A DNA stretch of 64,000 bases from Astrothelium macrocarpum. Its lineage: Eukaryota > Ascomycota > Dothideomycetes > Trypetheliales > Trypetheliaceae. Made by a program: the position numbers and the translations under genes. Numbering within the stretch: position 1 is the first letter of the stretch; each line of letters starts with the position of its first letter. The stretch lies in NCBI GenBank assembly GCA_021030915.1, contig JAGEMR010000012.1, positions 372,001 to 436,000 of the forward strand, written 5' to 3'. The notes below the pieces were generated by a model. That model was not told the DNA's origin. It did not search any database and saw nothing but the letters and a program-made list of their open reading frames with translations. Shown one piece after another: positions 43,595 through 55,800 of the stretch.

Positions 43595-45548
43595 ATGGAA
43601 TCAGAAAGAGTTCGAGAATTACGTTCTGGGAGAACAGTTCCTACTACAACACCTCGAAGAAAACCGCCAAAACTAGCTAAACGAGGTGTGACATATGAAG
43701 ATGGCCATAAACCTGGTGAAGTCAACATGCAGAAAATCACGCCTGAGACCAAAGTCGAACCTTCATCTACAGAGCAGGAAGATACAGGAAGAATGTCAAT
43801 AGTATCAGATACGACACAACCAAGTCCGTCAGATTTACGGTATGTTTAAATGATAATCAGTATTCAAATTTATTCTATCTTGTTAACAGTAAATGAAGCG
43901 GGAACTTGAGAAGATTATCTTGGGTTTTAGCAGACAAGGGAGCCAAAGACAAGAATGCTCAGAATACGGCTCCTCAAACTGCCACTGATCTTTCAAAGGA
44001 TCAAATTGATGAGTGGGATGATGATCTGTATGTTTACACAATATTTCTAACTTAGTTTCATATCTTCTATTTCTAATCTAACATTGAACCAGAGATTTAT
44101 ACGACGCAGAGTCGTTGAGGAGATTGATAAGAGTGGCGCGGATACATCCTTCGGTGATTCAAAAAAAGAAATTTCGGCATTCTAGTTCCGATAGTAGTGA
44201 CGATGATGGTGATAATGATGATGGCGACGATGGCGGTGATGACGGTGATGATGATGGCGACAATGGCAGCGACGCTAGTGGTGATGATGACGGCGGCGGC
44301 GATGATGATAACGATGATGATGGTGATGGTGATGGCAGTGGTGACGATAATGAGGGAGAGGTCTTGGATCCTAACAACGGAGTTAATCCAATGATGGGCT
44401 TCAGACGTCTGGAGGCCAGACCTGGGCAAGTATTTGACCGAGGAGTGTGGAAAACAATAGAATCTGTTCGACGGTGTGGATGGGGCTTCCAGCTCTGCCT
44501 ACTACATCAGGTCAAAAGCGGGAGAGAGATATACAACGTGATGGAGCTAGTTGCTGCATCTCAATTTGGCAAAGCAGCTGGCGACCTCTCACAATACCCG
44601 ATATTCACAACAATTCCTGTTGACGAGCTAATAAGACTCCAGCTTACGCTCGATGAAATAAGCATTGGAGACGTATTTCGTGCGCGCAAATTCGATAATC
44701 GGTTCACTTCAACACCGCATCAGTTCTGGTGGTTCACATGGGAAGGCAACGAAAACCCTGTCAAAGCAACCATGACCACATTCAGGAAGTATTTTGGTGA
44801 TAGTCGTGTGGACTCCGAGGAACAAAAACAGCTTGACTTAAAGAGGCGCCTGGTCCCTTCGTTCCGCGATGAAGCGCCAGTGGTCAGAGGAAAATCGAAG
44901 AAACAATTGGTAGACGGATTTCTGGAATATCTACAGACTCAGACGTTTCCTCCTTCTGCAACAATGCCTGAGCAATTGCCAACAAATATAACGGTTCCTC
45001 CACTTACAACAATGCCTCAGCAAATATCAACAAACATGACGGTCCCTCCTCCTGCAACAAACATGACGGTTCCTCCTCCTGCAAAAAACATGACGGTTCC
45101 TCCTCCTATAACAATGCCTCAGCAATTGTCAACAAATAAAGGAAAAAAGAATCCCAAAACGTCGCGTCCTCCAAAGAGTCCGGTTACAGTCATCAAGGCA
45201 AAACATCAAACGAAAACTTCAAGAAAGAGCAAAAGCAAAACACCTCTCCCTCCTGGACCATTGGAAAATCAGCCCCAGCCAACCATTGAAGCACAACCTA
45301 TGCAAGGTCGAAGTAGCAAAGGAAAAGGGAAACAGCGAGCCACACCTCACAGAACTCCTGACTCTGGTTATGGATCAATGCAGCCACCTGAAGGCCTGCT
45401 GCCAGATCTATTGCCAGCAGATATACTGCCATCAAAGGATGAAGCCAGTTATCCAGACAGATTGCGCCTTGCTCGTAAATGGGATCGCGAATTCAAAACG
45501 ACTAGTTTTGTGGATCACCTCAATTTTGAACTAATGGGAGAAGAGTAA
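43595..45548 (+). CDS. orphan protein with acidic run and MTVPPP repeats
   Basis: Three exons (43595-43839, 43899-44027, 44093-45548), in phase, give 609 residues. A basic N-terminus (MESERVRELRSGRTVP) precedes an uninterrupted Asp/Gly/Ser run of about 55 residues encoded by GAT/GGT/GAC triplets. A folded middle part (200-330) reads GVWKTIESVRRCGWGFQLCL, IFTTIPVDELIRLQLTLDE, QFWWFTWEGNENPVK. Next come tandem copies of TMPQQ-x-STN and NMTVPPP, then a Lys/Ser/Pro basic linker and a helical end. No known domain. The nuclear, acidic and basic blocks could suit a chromatin or histone-binding protein, but this is a guess. Confidence 0.6.
44198..44360 (+). repeat. GAT/GGT-rich trinucleotide tract
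   Basis: Coding low-complexity tract of degenerate gat, ggt and gac triplets specifying the Asp/Gly run of the gene above. Such tracts change length by replication slippage. Confidence 0.85.
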
Positions 45549-46336
45549 CGTCGTTTTCTGACAGTTTCTGCAGGCGGAAACCTAGTCAACAGTTGAGAAT
45601 TCAGTATTGTTCTATGGCTTTGGCGTTTGTATAATAACTGTACCTTTGCTTCTATAGTTCTGTCCAATGCAAGTCCGGAATTTCTTCATCTGAGAGATCG
45701 CTGTCGGATTGCGCGTACTTATGATCACGGCCACGCAAATCACAAACAAAGACTTGTATTAATTGAGATGGAAAATCTGTCAAGAAGCGTTTTAACGCCG
45801 AAAACCTTGGGATGTATCTTGAATGCATAATTTTGGGATTTAGAAAAGAGATTGGTGACAAAGGGGTCAGAAAACAGCACACAGTCCTGATCTTGATGCT
45901 CCATTGTCAGCTATAGGCCCTGTAACTGTGCCTCAATTAGTGCCAATTTAGCACACAAACCATGGGTCATCGCAAACCATGAGTCACTTCATCATCGAAT
46001 CATTTCTGTCCTTCCATTACCTGCTTAATTCTGAGAAATTCGTGCCTGGTCATGTTCCCTTTTGGAAAATGCTTAAAAAAGCCAAAATTCCTGATGTGCC
46101 TTTTCTAAAAATAAACCGACGAGACCAGGAGAGAAATCATACCACTAAATTTAAGATAATATGAATGCTTCAGGTATTGGTTTTGTTATGAAGAGAAGAA
46201 ATTTCAAGATAAATTAAGTTAGAATGATAAGTCAATAGAAAGCTTGGTGTATAATATCATCGCTTTTTCAACATCCAACTATCTCAATCAGACACATTAT
46301 CCACTAAACACTTATCTATCTCACTATCCAAGCATT
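45549..46336. other. intergenic, nothing recognised
   Basis: 788 bases with short frames only; no repeat or RNA gene recognised. Confidence 0.45.
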
Positions 46337-47224
46337 ATGAAACCTTTTCTTCTGTTAATACTGCATGTCTTTTCATCATTTTGTACTGCGATACATATTG
46401 ATGAAAGCGAAAGGTTGTTGCCCTAGGTTTTGATCAAAAGAGTATGCTGAAAATACAACAGCTTAGGCTTTGGAACGTCTACTGCCATCGTCTCTTTGCA
46501 AGTTGATGTAGAAGGGATAAAGACAGTTGCGACACCTTCGGCATCATACGACCGTGTTCCACCAACGGCCCCAACCCACGCCGCTCAGGATACTCATCGG
46601 GTCTTTGTTGGAGCGCGTGGCTTACCTTTGTTCACTCCAGCCTATGTTGAGGCAGCTGTGGGAGACATTATCGAGTTCCATTTTCTAAAGCTCAACCATA
46701 CCTTGACTCAGTCTTCGTTCCAACGACCTTGCACGCCTAAAAATCTCTTTGATACAGGGTTCATCCACTTCAACCAGCAAAATACGACCAATAACACTTT
46801 GTCATTCCTTGTCCAGGACTCAGATCCACAATGGTTCTTTTGCAGACAGACAGAACCCATGTCGCATTGCCGTGCAGGCATGGTATTTGCAATCAATCCA
46901 CGCGATGGACCGCAGTTTGGCCAATTCCTGGCTAATGCACGTGACCCACCCCTCACTTCAACCTCTGCTCCTCCGCTAAGCATCATTCCGATTTCTCCGT
47001 CTCTCACAACCGCCATTCCGACGGTAGCAGGTGTAGGTCCTCGTGGCACATCTGGATCAATACAACCAAATAACTCTACAAATAATGGTTCTTGGACATC
47101 TCCGGCTATACGTCCTGTCCCTTTTAAAGGCCAAGCATGTTTGAAGAGCAGTAGGACAATGGTTGTGGGGATCATAGTGGTGATGTGGTTTTCACATCAG
47201 CTGTGGAAAACTCTTGCAAATTAG
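46337..47224 (+). CDS. secreted cupredoxin-domain protein
   Basis: Exons 46337-46413 and 46462-47224 give 279 residues. MKPFLLLILHVFSSFCTAIH is a signal peptide. The mature part has the fungal cupredoxin-like pattern: VGDIIEFHFLKLNHTLTQSS followed by FQRPC, then WFFCRQTEP, SHCRAGMVFAINP. Type-1 copper ligands His (NHT), Cys (FFC), His (SHC) and Met (GM) appear present. A Ser/Thr/Pro-rich stretch follows, and the end (TMVVGIIVVMWFSHQLW) is hydrophobic, compatible with a GPI or membrane anchor. Expected at the cell surface, with copper binding or redox function not established. It converges with the MADS-like gene and sits about 0.9 kb from the FRE, suggesting a metal-related neighbourhood. Confidence 0.75.
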
Positions 47225-47309
47225 CGATAGGCGGACAGGGTGACGTAGAGTCACAAATCGTATTAAACCCAGTATATAGTTAATCAAGCCCAACATCATT
47301 TCACTATCG

Positions 47310-47932
47310 CTATTTATGCTCACGATACTGTTCGTCATTCTGACAGTCTAACGGGCCAGTTCCTCCTGAAGATCTCATAAATGGATGGCACGATCGCCGT
47401 ACTTCCAGAGGGGAAAGATCCATGACTGGCGGAAGGATCGTTGTCTTGATACTATCAGGTAGGTTCTCAGCTGCTTGAGGAACGTGTGGAGCATAAGGCT
47501 CAGATTGCGGCGTCGAGGAGGACCTATGTCCTGACAGTGTATGGGTATGGGCAAGCCAATGGTGATGGTCGTCACACGCTGGCATCCAAGGGCTCGAAGA
47601 TTGCGGTCCAGAGGCTTCTGACTCCGGCGGTGCAAGCTGCTCCGATCCTGGTAGTATGAGTTGTCGTAGCTTTCCATGCTCCTGCCGTAAAACATTACAT
47701 GAAGCCAAGGTGAAGTGAATGTAATATGACTTACCAAAAGCTCAACTAATTCTGATTGGCTGGGAGGCCAAGTCTCCTGGCTCGACATTGAAGAATATCG
47801 ATAGTAAAGTTCGTCAAATTTGGTAATGATGAAGACCTCAGCTCCAGTTCGTTCGTTCAGCTCTCGGGCTTTTCTGGCCAATGTCTCGGTTCGTCTCCGA
47901 AAGCTCCGATGCAATTCCTCCAGGTTTGCCAT
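47310..47932 (-). CDS. MADS-box-like regulator, N-terminally shortened
   Basis: Exons 47932-47735 and 47681-47310, in phase, give 189 residues from MANLEELHRSF. The first 45 residues read RRRTETLARKARELNERTGAE followed by VFIITKFDELYYRYSS. This matches the second half of the MADS/SRF domain (R-x-x-T-L-x-x-K-A-x-E-L, hydrophobic V-x-I-I beta strand). The usual leading GRxKI basic helix is replaced by a short segment, so DNA contacts may be altered. The remainder is Pro/Ser-rich and unstructured. Its start is 157 bases from the divergent ferric reductase, so it may regulate that gene. Confidence 0.62.
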
Positions 47933-48089
47933 GATGAATTTTGGTCTGGACACAAACCCAACTGGGCATTGAGTCCTATATATGATCGATGGTCTAAGTT
48001 TAGAAGTGCTCCAGATATGGACGTGCACCGAGCGGCAAAGCAGCGGCTATATGAAAGCAAAGCGATCACAGTTTAACCGTGGATCGATA
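47933..48089. promoter_or_regulatory. shared divergent promoter, MADS-like / ferric reductase
   Basis: 157 bases between start codons (118 if the FRE starts at an upstream in-frame ATG). I found no perfect SRF-type CArG box by eye. Co-regulation is inferred from the layout. Confidence 0.45.
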
Positions 48090-49790
48090 ATGGATCTTTC
48101 TGAAATTTACTCTTTGTTCATTGGCGGGGTGCTGGTCATCCTCATAGTCTGGCAAACCTTTCGATACATGGATCGGACGCTTCGACGACCACTTTCTGAC
48201 TTCGTGCTCAAGCATGTAGTTTACCCATTCGTATTTCGACGAATTCGCTACGTTCGACCGCTGTCACGTTTTGAGCTTATAGTTCAGGCGGCCTATTGGC
48301 TTGGGACGGGAGCATGCAACCTGATTCGGGTCAACAGCACGGATCAAGCTGGCCGTCGCGCCGGCGCGATCTCGATCGTCAATCTTCTCCCCTTATTTTT
48401 TGGGAACATCCATATTGCATCAACATGTCTCGGAATTTCCCTGGAATGCATGCGAAGATTGCATACATCAGTTGCACTGATGGTCTTGGTCCAAGGCACT
48501 ATTCACGTACTCATCAAGGTTGTGCATAAACAATTCTCAAGAAGGGGATCTTTTGCCTTTTATGACTTCCTGGTGCGGCAGTTTTCATCAATCCCAATAC
48601 GGGCTAACCATTGACAATAGGCAATATCTTCGATTGCATTTCTAACGGTACTCCCTCTAATTCGACGACGGTTCTATGAAGTCTTTGTCAAATCCCACCT
48701 CGCAGTCGCTATACTGGCCCTTTTCGCGATTTGGCGCCACCTGAGCTACTCAATTTCTCCGCCAGGCACATACATTATCGTGTGTGCGGCAACTTATCTG
48801 TCGACAGCCCTTCTTCATGCCTGCATGATTATCTTTCGCAATTTTGTATTTGGCCGCTCCCTGCCTCGAGCAAGAGTCGAATCTCTTGAAAATGCTACCC
48901 GTATTACAATAGTTGATTCACGATCATGGAAAATTCGAGCCGGTCAATACGTGCAAATATGGTTACCTGCGATTGGGCTATCCTCGTGTCTAGAGACGCA
49001 TCCTTTCGTAGTTGCTTGGTGGGACGAAGATACTAAGGGCTACGCAAGGTCGATCAGTATATTGGCCAAAACTCGATATGGCTTCACCGCCAAACTGTTA
49101 CGGACGAAACCAAACAAACTATATAGAGTGATTATCGATGGACCATATGGATGTCCGAAGTCGCTGACTGAATACGGTACTGTGGTCATAGTAGCCTCTG
49201 GAATCGGCATAGCTACAGCAATCCCATATGTCAAACAGACACTGATAGGAAGGCGTTGTGGCACTGTATGTGCTAAACACGTAAGACTATATTGGCAGTT
49301 AGAGCATGGTGAGTGTCATGGTCACAAAGAGTTGGCCAATACTGATTGACCGTTGAAGGACAGCGTGAATGGGTGGGTCATTGGATGGACGATCTCCTCC
49401 GATTGGATGACGATGATCATGTACGAACCTTTACTCACTCATCATTCAAAGGCTAATTGAGGACATAAGAAATTGAGCATTGTTCTCTACGATGCCTCTC
49501 AAGCTACCCTTGGCAAAAAGACTATGGTGGAAGGTTCTCATGATCGAATAACGACCCGGTTTTGCCATGTCAATGCTACAGAGGTCCTGAAGGAATCAGT
49601 TTCAAACCAGTACGGAAGGATGATTGTCGCAGGTAAGCAAATACCCATGGTTGAAAATTAGTAGAGAGATGCTAAGTCCAAAGTCTCCTGCGCCAACGAA
49701 CTCAAGGATCACTTTCGCGGTGCTATCGGTAAAGAACTAGCCGACAATGTTGAATATCATGAAATGGAGTTCCAGCCTTGGGAGATCTAA
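48090..49790 (+). CDS. ferric reductase (FRE family), Starship accessory class
   Basis: Membrane electron transfer from NADPH through FAD and heme to iron or copper. Five exons (48090-48572, 48621-49308, 49359-49420, 49470-49632, 49684-49790), all in phase, give 500 residues; many fungal FREs exceed 600. Membrane helices carry two His pairs spaced for bis-heme ligation: RLHTSVALMVLVQGTIH and SHLAVAILALFAIWRH. The FAD part has THPFVVAWW; the NADPH part has DGPYGCPKS, VASGIGIATAIP, and a C-terminal Cys (VSCANEL). The final acceptor at 49683 was chosen because it restores that conserved segment. No signal peptide is clear. FRE genes are a common Starship accessory class. It is divergent from the MADS-like gene. 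Confidence 0.87.
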
Positions 49791-50957
49791 TTAAAGCACA
49801 TTAGAATTTCCTATTCTTAGATATCTATTCTTATATTATGTTTTTGGGATCGGATTGTTTCAACTGAATGTACATTATTTAATATAGAATCCAATTCAAC
49901 CAGAAATGGACCGCGTTGTATTAGGACATTGAAGCTCTCTCGCCTGTGCAAACCACTCTGATGATACAAATATGTCTCTCCCTCCAACTGCTCATCATCA
50001 ATCAAATCATGTGCCTTATTATCATTTTCAACAGATCGCGCCGATCAGGTGATCACCCTGTTGCTACGCGACATCGACTGACGAGACTGCGTGAAGCACT
50101 GTGTCAAGCGCTATTCAATTGGCCAATTCCAGAGTCGTCCCCACCGATTTATAGTCCAGTGTACGGTTCACACTGCAGTACTCCGTACAATTGCCTTTAC
50201 TAATCATGATGCAGGCCTACTCCCGCGGCCGTTAATGAGCTTGGGCCATCCTATCAACCTGAGTTGTCCCGATGTTCGCCCGCCGAAGATGAAAGCGCCT
50301 TGACTTCTCGTGCAAAAATTTCTATGTTAGATGATTGGAAAACTCCTAAGTTGGAAACCGTGGAAACTTCTAGATTGGATAGAGATGTTATCTGAAATAA
50401 ACTGTTGAGCAGTTTATTGGGGCAAACTGTTGAGCAGTTGGAATGGATATTGCTTTACTAGGCGGAAAACCGTTGATCGGTTGGTATAGATAGATGTCAG
50501 ATATGCTTTAACCATGGATTGATAAATTGGGACATCACAATATCTAGATATGATTGTACGTGATGATTGTGTTATACATGCATTAGTCAACTTTGAGTAA
50601 GAGCCAAGGCGTCATAAAAATCTTCTCGCATTACAAAACTTATACAAAGATATGATATTTCAATTCGGGTAGTCTTACAGCCATATTCTATATGCAGATC
50701 AGGATCAATGTATACTCAAAAAAACAATGGGACTAATTTACACATTTTCGTTCAAGCATATTCTATTCTAAATGTACTCTAAATAATACAACAAAAATAG
50801 ATATATAGAAAAGGTTTTTCAAATATCCATAATTGAATCATGCCGGATTCAGTTGTCAGAGACTTTATAATACATCAGTCTCGGTCATCTCACCCCAGCT
50901 GTCATACCAAATTATCTCTTTGTGCCTTAGAATCTTGATTTCATTTTTCCAATCGCA
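49791..50957. other. intergenic, contains the hairpin series
   Basis: 1.17 kb between two plus-strand genes. Apart from the hairpins at 50397-50482, I see only short frames and AT-rich sequence. Confidence 0.45.
50397..50482. repeat. three small hairpins with a compensatory change
   Basis: Hairpin 1 (50397-50417) pairs ataaactg with cagtttat around loop ttgag. Hairpin 2 (50423-50441) pairs aactg with cagtt around the same loop. Hairpin 3 (50468-50482) pairs aaccg with cggtt around ttgat. The T-A pair in copies 1 and 2 is C-G in copy 3, keeping pairing. Function unknown. Confidence 0.6.
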
Positions 50958-51797
50958 ATGGAGACCCCTATCCAGTCTCATGAGATCATTGAAGGTGGGC
51001 TCGAGGTTCTGAATGTTTGAGCGATAGTGGCTTATTTATTTTCTTTTTTACTAGAATATGTAAACGGACAAGGCGAAGTCGGAGCAAAGAACGCTGCCGA
51101 GGCAAGCGAACAAATCTGGCATACCGCAAAGACCTATGCAGATCTTATCAAGATAAACAAGAGATACATCCAAAGGGACCAGGACGTCTTCATAGCCCCT
51201 TACGGTGGTACTCTTACGGAAGACGAACATGAGCCCCTAATCCCTGACCTACTGCAGCTGAATTCGTATGGACTTTTTCCATATGACAGTCAGGCTGCAG
51301 GTCACGAATTAATCGATCCAACGGGAGGCTCAGATCTTATCTTCTTCGAATCTGAATCACGGGCTATGTTGGAATTTTTCCTTCCAACACATCCAGAAAT
51401 CATCCCATCTGAGAACGTTGAGGCATTCTATAGGCTTCTCAAAGAGCACCCACTTCTTGAAGTCTTTCTTGGGTCTCTTTATCCGGAAGCCAAAGTGTTA
51501 CATAGATCCATTCGAGAAGATACGATTCCAACGTACCGCGAGCGCGAGGGAATGACTGCAGATGAGATTGCGAAGAAGGATTGGAAAATAGTTAGTGGCT
51601 TTTTCATGCCAACGACAGGCAAGGAGATCTGGGCCTCCGATTATTGGGTGGATCAGTTTCCGCTTATTCCACTTCAAGAAGCGAACCCGGTTTGCGTCAT
51701 ACTGACCACCAGAGATTGGGATTCAAAGATGAAATTAGAGCGGCTGGTGCTAAAATTGGCGGAGGATGCTGGAATTTCTGCCCAATTCGCTGATTAG
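50958..51797 (+). CDS. DUF6919-like protein
   Basis: Exons 50958-50994 and 51055-51797 give 259 residues from METPIQSHEIIEEYVNGQGE; the intron has donor gtgggc and acceptor tag, in phase. The middle has IAPYGGTLTEDEHEPLIPDL followed by LQLNSYGLFPYDSQ. This matches DUF6919 and related proteins, which share 'P-x-Y-x-G ... ET-x-x-L/I ... L-x-x-LN-x-x-G-x-x-T-x-x-SQ'. Other parts include RAMLEFFLPTHPE and WIVxQFPL-like segments. Homologues are uncharacterised. Assignment is from pattern memory. Confidence 0.55.
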
Positions 51798-52872
51798 AAA
51801 GTATGAGTGGGATAGATATATGGCGATGTATTGAACCAAAGGGAGTTTCGTTTTGAGTATCTCAGATTGTGACTATCATTTTTTATAGCATTTGCTAGCA
51901 AGAAAGCTCCTGTGTATCATTAGGATCATGCGTATCTGAATAATCAAATTTCACAGTTCAAGCCAACAGGCCATATCCAGACAAATTTACTCTTAGACTA
52001 ACGTCCTTCCCTATGTCGCGAGCCACCCTCCGTGGCGAGCCAAAACATAGGTACTTCGTCTTCAGAGTAATCACAAATCCGCCTAAACATATATCTCGGT
52101 TCAATCTTGTATAGACCATATAGCTTAGCCAAATTCAGATCTTTAGGTTGTCTCACAATCAAAAATTACACTGTAATCACGGTACCTTCGCCAGTTTCGT
52201 AGCGGGCTATCTTTTACGGCATCACAGAACACCTTCAGTGCAGCACTATCATCGAGCGCTTATTAAATCTAATTCTTACTAATAGTTAGACTCTTAGTTA
52301 TGGATCTGTCCTATTCTACTTATACAACATTATTGGTTTTGTAGCAGCTGTCCGAGGATGATCTATATAATGGGGCCATGCCAGTCGGTACTTGCTTGTA
52401 AAAGAAGCGATCATTTCAGCTAGTGCTAGATACCCCACAATATCATCGTAATTATGTATAAAGCAGAAACTCATTAGACATCTGTCGTTACTGTATTACG
52501 ATCAGAGGCATATTACCAAATCCATGACACTTAATTTGACGATGGTTGCCAATCTCTCTATTTGGGCAGAGTCTTTCGAAGTACTGAGAGAGACCTCCTC
52601 ATTTCGTAGCAAAGCGGTCAAATAATGCGAAATCAGTGGTAGAATTATATTCGCTGGGATCATATTGTGTTATAAAACAGCCACTATAGCTGCACATGCA
52701 TGTCGAAATAGGCAGTCAAGTGTACGCACAGGCCACCCGCTCGAGGTATCCAAGGCTGAAAGAGCATAGCGACGAGGTCACCGTGACGAGGCTGGAATTT
52801 GTCATCTTCTTTTATGGTAGCCTACCTGCGCGTTTTCTCCACCATGCTCACAGCTCAGCAACCAATGACCCG
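51798..52872. other. intergenic, nothing recognised
   Basis: 1.07 kb without convincing frames before the NLR start. It would hold the NLR promoter. Confidence 0.45.
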
Positions 52873-55800
52873 ATGGCGCTCAGAATGAGACCTAAGGACT
52901 TCACAGTCGGATGGGTGTCTGCTCTGCCGATCGAGCTCGCGGCGGCACAGGAGATGCTTGACGAGCAATACAACGACCTTCCTCAAACGAGCGACGACAC
53001 CAATAACTATACCTACGGACGCATCGGCCAGCACAATGTCGTCCTCGCGTGCCTTCCCGCTGGCCTGATCGGTACTAATACTGCCGCAGGAGTAGCGATG
53101 CAGATGAGGTCCACCTTTCGCAAAATTCGATTTGTATTGATGGTTGGAATTGGAGGCGGCGTTCCAAGCGAAGATGCAGATATCCGGCTTGGAGACATTG
53201 TGGTCAGTCAACCAGACAAGGGCCACGGCGGGGTGGTCCAGTACGACTTTGGCAAATCGACTCCGTATGGATTCGAGCGAACAGGTTTCCTTAACGCACC
53301 ACCTCATATCCTTCTGACCGCTATCACTAAACTGCAAGCATACCAACGTCGGGGCAAAAGCAACCTTTCAGCCAATATCTCTCAGTTGAGCAATCTGCCT
53401 GATTTCGCCCGCGACCGAGTTGGAAGTGATATGCTTTTCGAACGAGGCTATGACCATGTGGGAGGGAAAAGCTGCAGTATGTGTGACGAAAGCAAATGCG
53501 TACAACGAGAGCTGTGGAGGGATGAAACACCGAAAGTTCACTACGGGACAATTGCATCGGGAAACCAGGTGATGAGGTATGGGACTGAAAGAGACCGGAT
53601 CAGCTCAGATTTTGGAGGAATACTTTGCTTCGAGATGGAGGCAGCGGGGTTAATGAATGACTTCCCATGCGTGGTCATTCGAGGGATTTGCGATTATGCA
53701 GACTCGCATAAGAACAAGAAGTGGCAGCCATACGCGGCAGGGGCAGCGGCAGCGTATGCAAAAGACCTGTTGTTGGTAATGCCCGCAGCTGAAGTAACAA
53801 GGACGTACACTGCAGAAGACATAACACAAAGTCAGTACAGCTATCGTTTTTCCCAGCTCAACCACTAACATAATTCAACAGCAGCGGTCGAGATAAGCAA
53901 AGAAGATAGGGATTGCATCCAGCATTTACGCGTGACTGATCCCCGTGATGACAAAAGGCGTATCGAGGATACCAAAGGGGGCCTATTTGATGACGCGTAC
54001 AGCTGGATCCTCAAAAATCCCGAATTTATTCAGTGGCGCTTCGGTGAGCAAGATCAACTATTGTGGGTCAAAGGAAATCCCGGTAAAGGCAAAACTATGC
54101 TCATTTGTGGTATCATCAATGAGCTAGAGAAATCAACTACTCAAAGAAGTCTTGTCGCGTACTTTTTCTGTCAGGCCTCAGATGCACGGATTAACAGCGC
54201 GAAGGCCGTCTTACGAGGTCTTATATACATGCTTATCAATCAACAACCTTCACTGATTACATTCCTACGGACAAAGTACGACCATGCCGGTAAAGCCTTA
54301 TTTGAGGACGCCAACACTTGGGTTGCTCTGTGTGAGATATTCACCAATATGCTTGAAAGTGCCGACTCTAGTCATGTCTATATAGTTGTGGACGCGCTGG
54401 ACGAATGTACGATCGATCTTCCTGAGCTGCTAAATTTTATTGTTAAGATTTCGGCTCTATATCCTAAGATTAAATGGATTATCACTAGCCGGAACTGGCC
54501 GGAGATTGAGGAACGGCTAGAGTTGGCGCAGAAGAGGACAAGACTTTCACTTGAACTCAATGCAGAGTCAATTTCGAATGCTGTCGCTATCTACATTCGA
54601 TACAGGATAGATCAGCTATCACAGCAAAAGCACTACAATGAGAAGACGCGTAACATAATCTATGAGCATCTTATCAAGAACGCAGCAGACACCTTCCTTT
54701 GGGTCGCCTTGGTCTGCAAGAATCTCGAGGAAACCCCTTCCCACAAGAATATCGGAAAATTAAATGCCTTTCCACCAGGACTGAATCCTCTCTATAAGCG
54801 AATGATGGACCAGATCTGTCTCTCGGAGGATGCTGAAATGAATAAGCAAATACTTGGTTTAACAGTAATTTCTTACAGACCTCTAACGCTCGAAGAGCTC
54901 GGCTCATTGATTGAGCTAGCCTATGTTGAACCTGACGATATCAATACGCTAGAAATGATCGTGAAACAATGTCATTCTTTCTTGACTGTTCGAAATGGTA
55001 CCGTCTTTTTTGTGCACCAGTCTGCAAAGGATTATTTGGTGGAAAAGGCACATACACTAATTTTTGCTTCTGGTATAGCGGAGGCGCACGGTACAATGGC
55101 TGAGCGATCTCTTAAGCTATTGTCTAAGACACTATATTGCGATATTTACAATCTTCAAAGACCAGGAGTTGCTATTGAAGACATTCAGCCGCCAGATCCA
55201 GACCCATTAGCAACCTCACGGTATTCATGTATCTATTGGATTGATCACCTCTACAATTGGCACTCAGAATCTTCAGACTCTACAGATAAGTTAGAAGATG
55301 GCGGTCTAATCGACCATTTTCTACGAGCAAAGTACCTATATTGGCTCGAAGCTCTTAGTCTTTGCAAGAGTATTTCAAATGGCGTGCATCAAATTGTGAA
55401 ACTGGAGACTTTAATACAAGTAAGGCCGTAGCCTGGTATATCGTCCCAATATTCATCTATTGATTTGATTGAAAAAACAGAAAAATACAGCTTACCTATC
55501 CAAAGTTCTTCGAGATATGCGCCGATTTATTATGTGTCATGGATCGGCAATAAAAGAAAATCCCCTTCAGGCATATACATTAGCACTTATATTCAGTCCA
55601 GCCAATAGCCTTACCAGAAAACTCTTTAAAAAGGAAGAGCCGCAAGTTACGATAAAACCAACGATAGGACTTGATTGGAGTGCGAGTCTTCAGACACTCG
55701 AGGGCCACAGTGGCAGGGTCTCGTCGGTCGCGCTCGCGCCGGACGGTCAGCGGCTGGCATCTGCCTCTGTTGATGGGACCGTCCAGCTCTGGGACACGGA

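Noticed and set aside
44097..44429. Minus-strand Ile/Thr-rich 110-codon frame
   Set aside because: Antisense of the GAT/GGT tract; low complexity.
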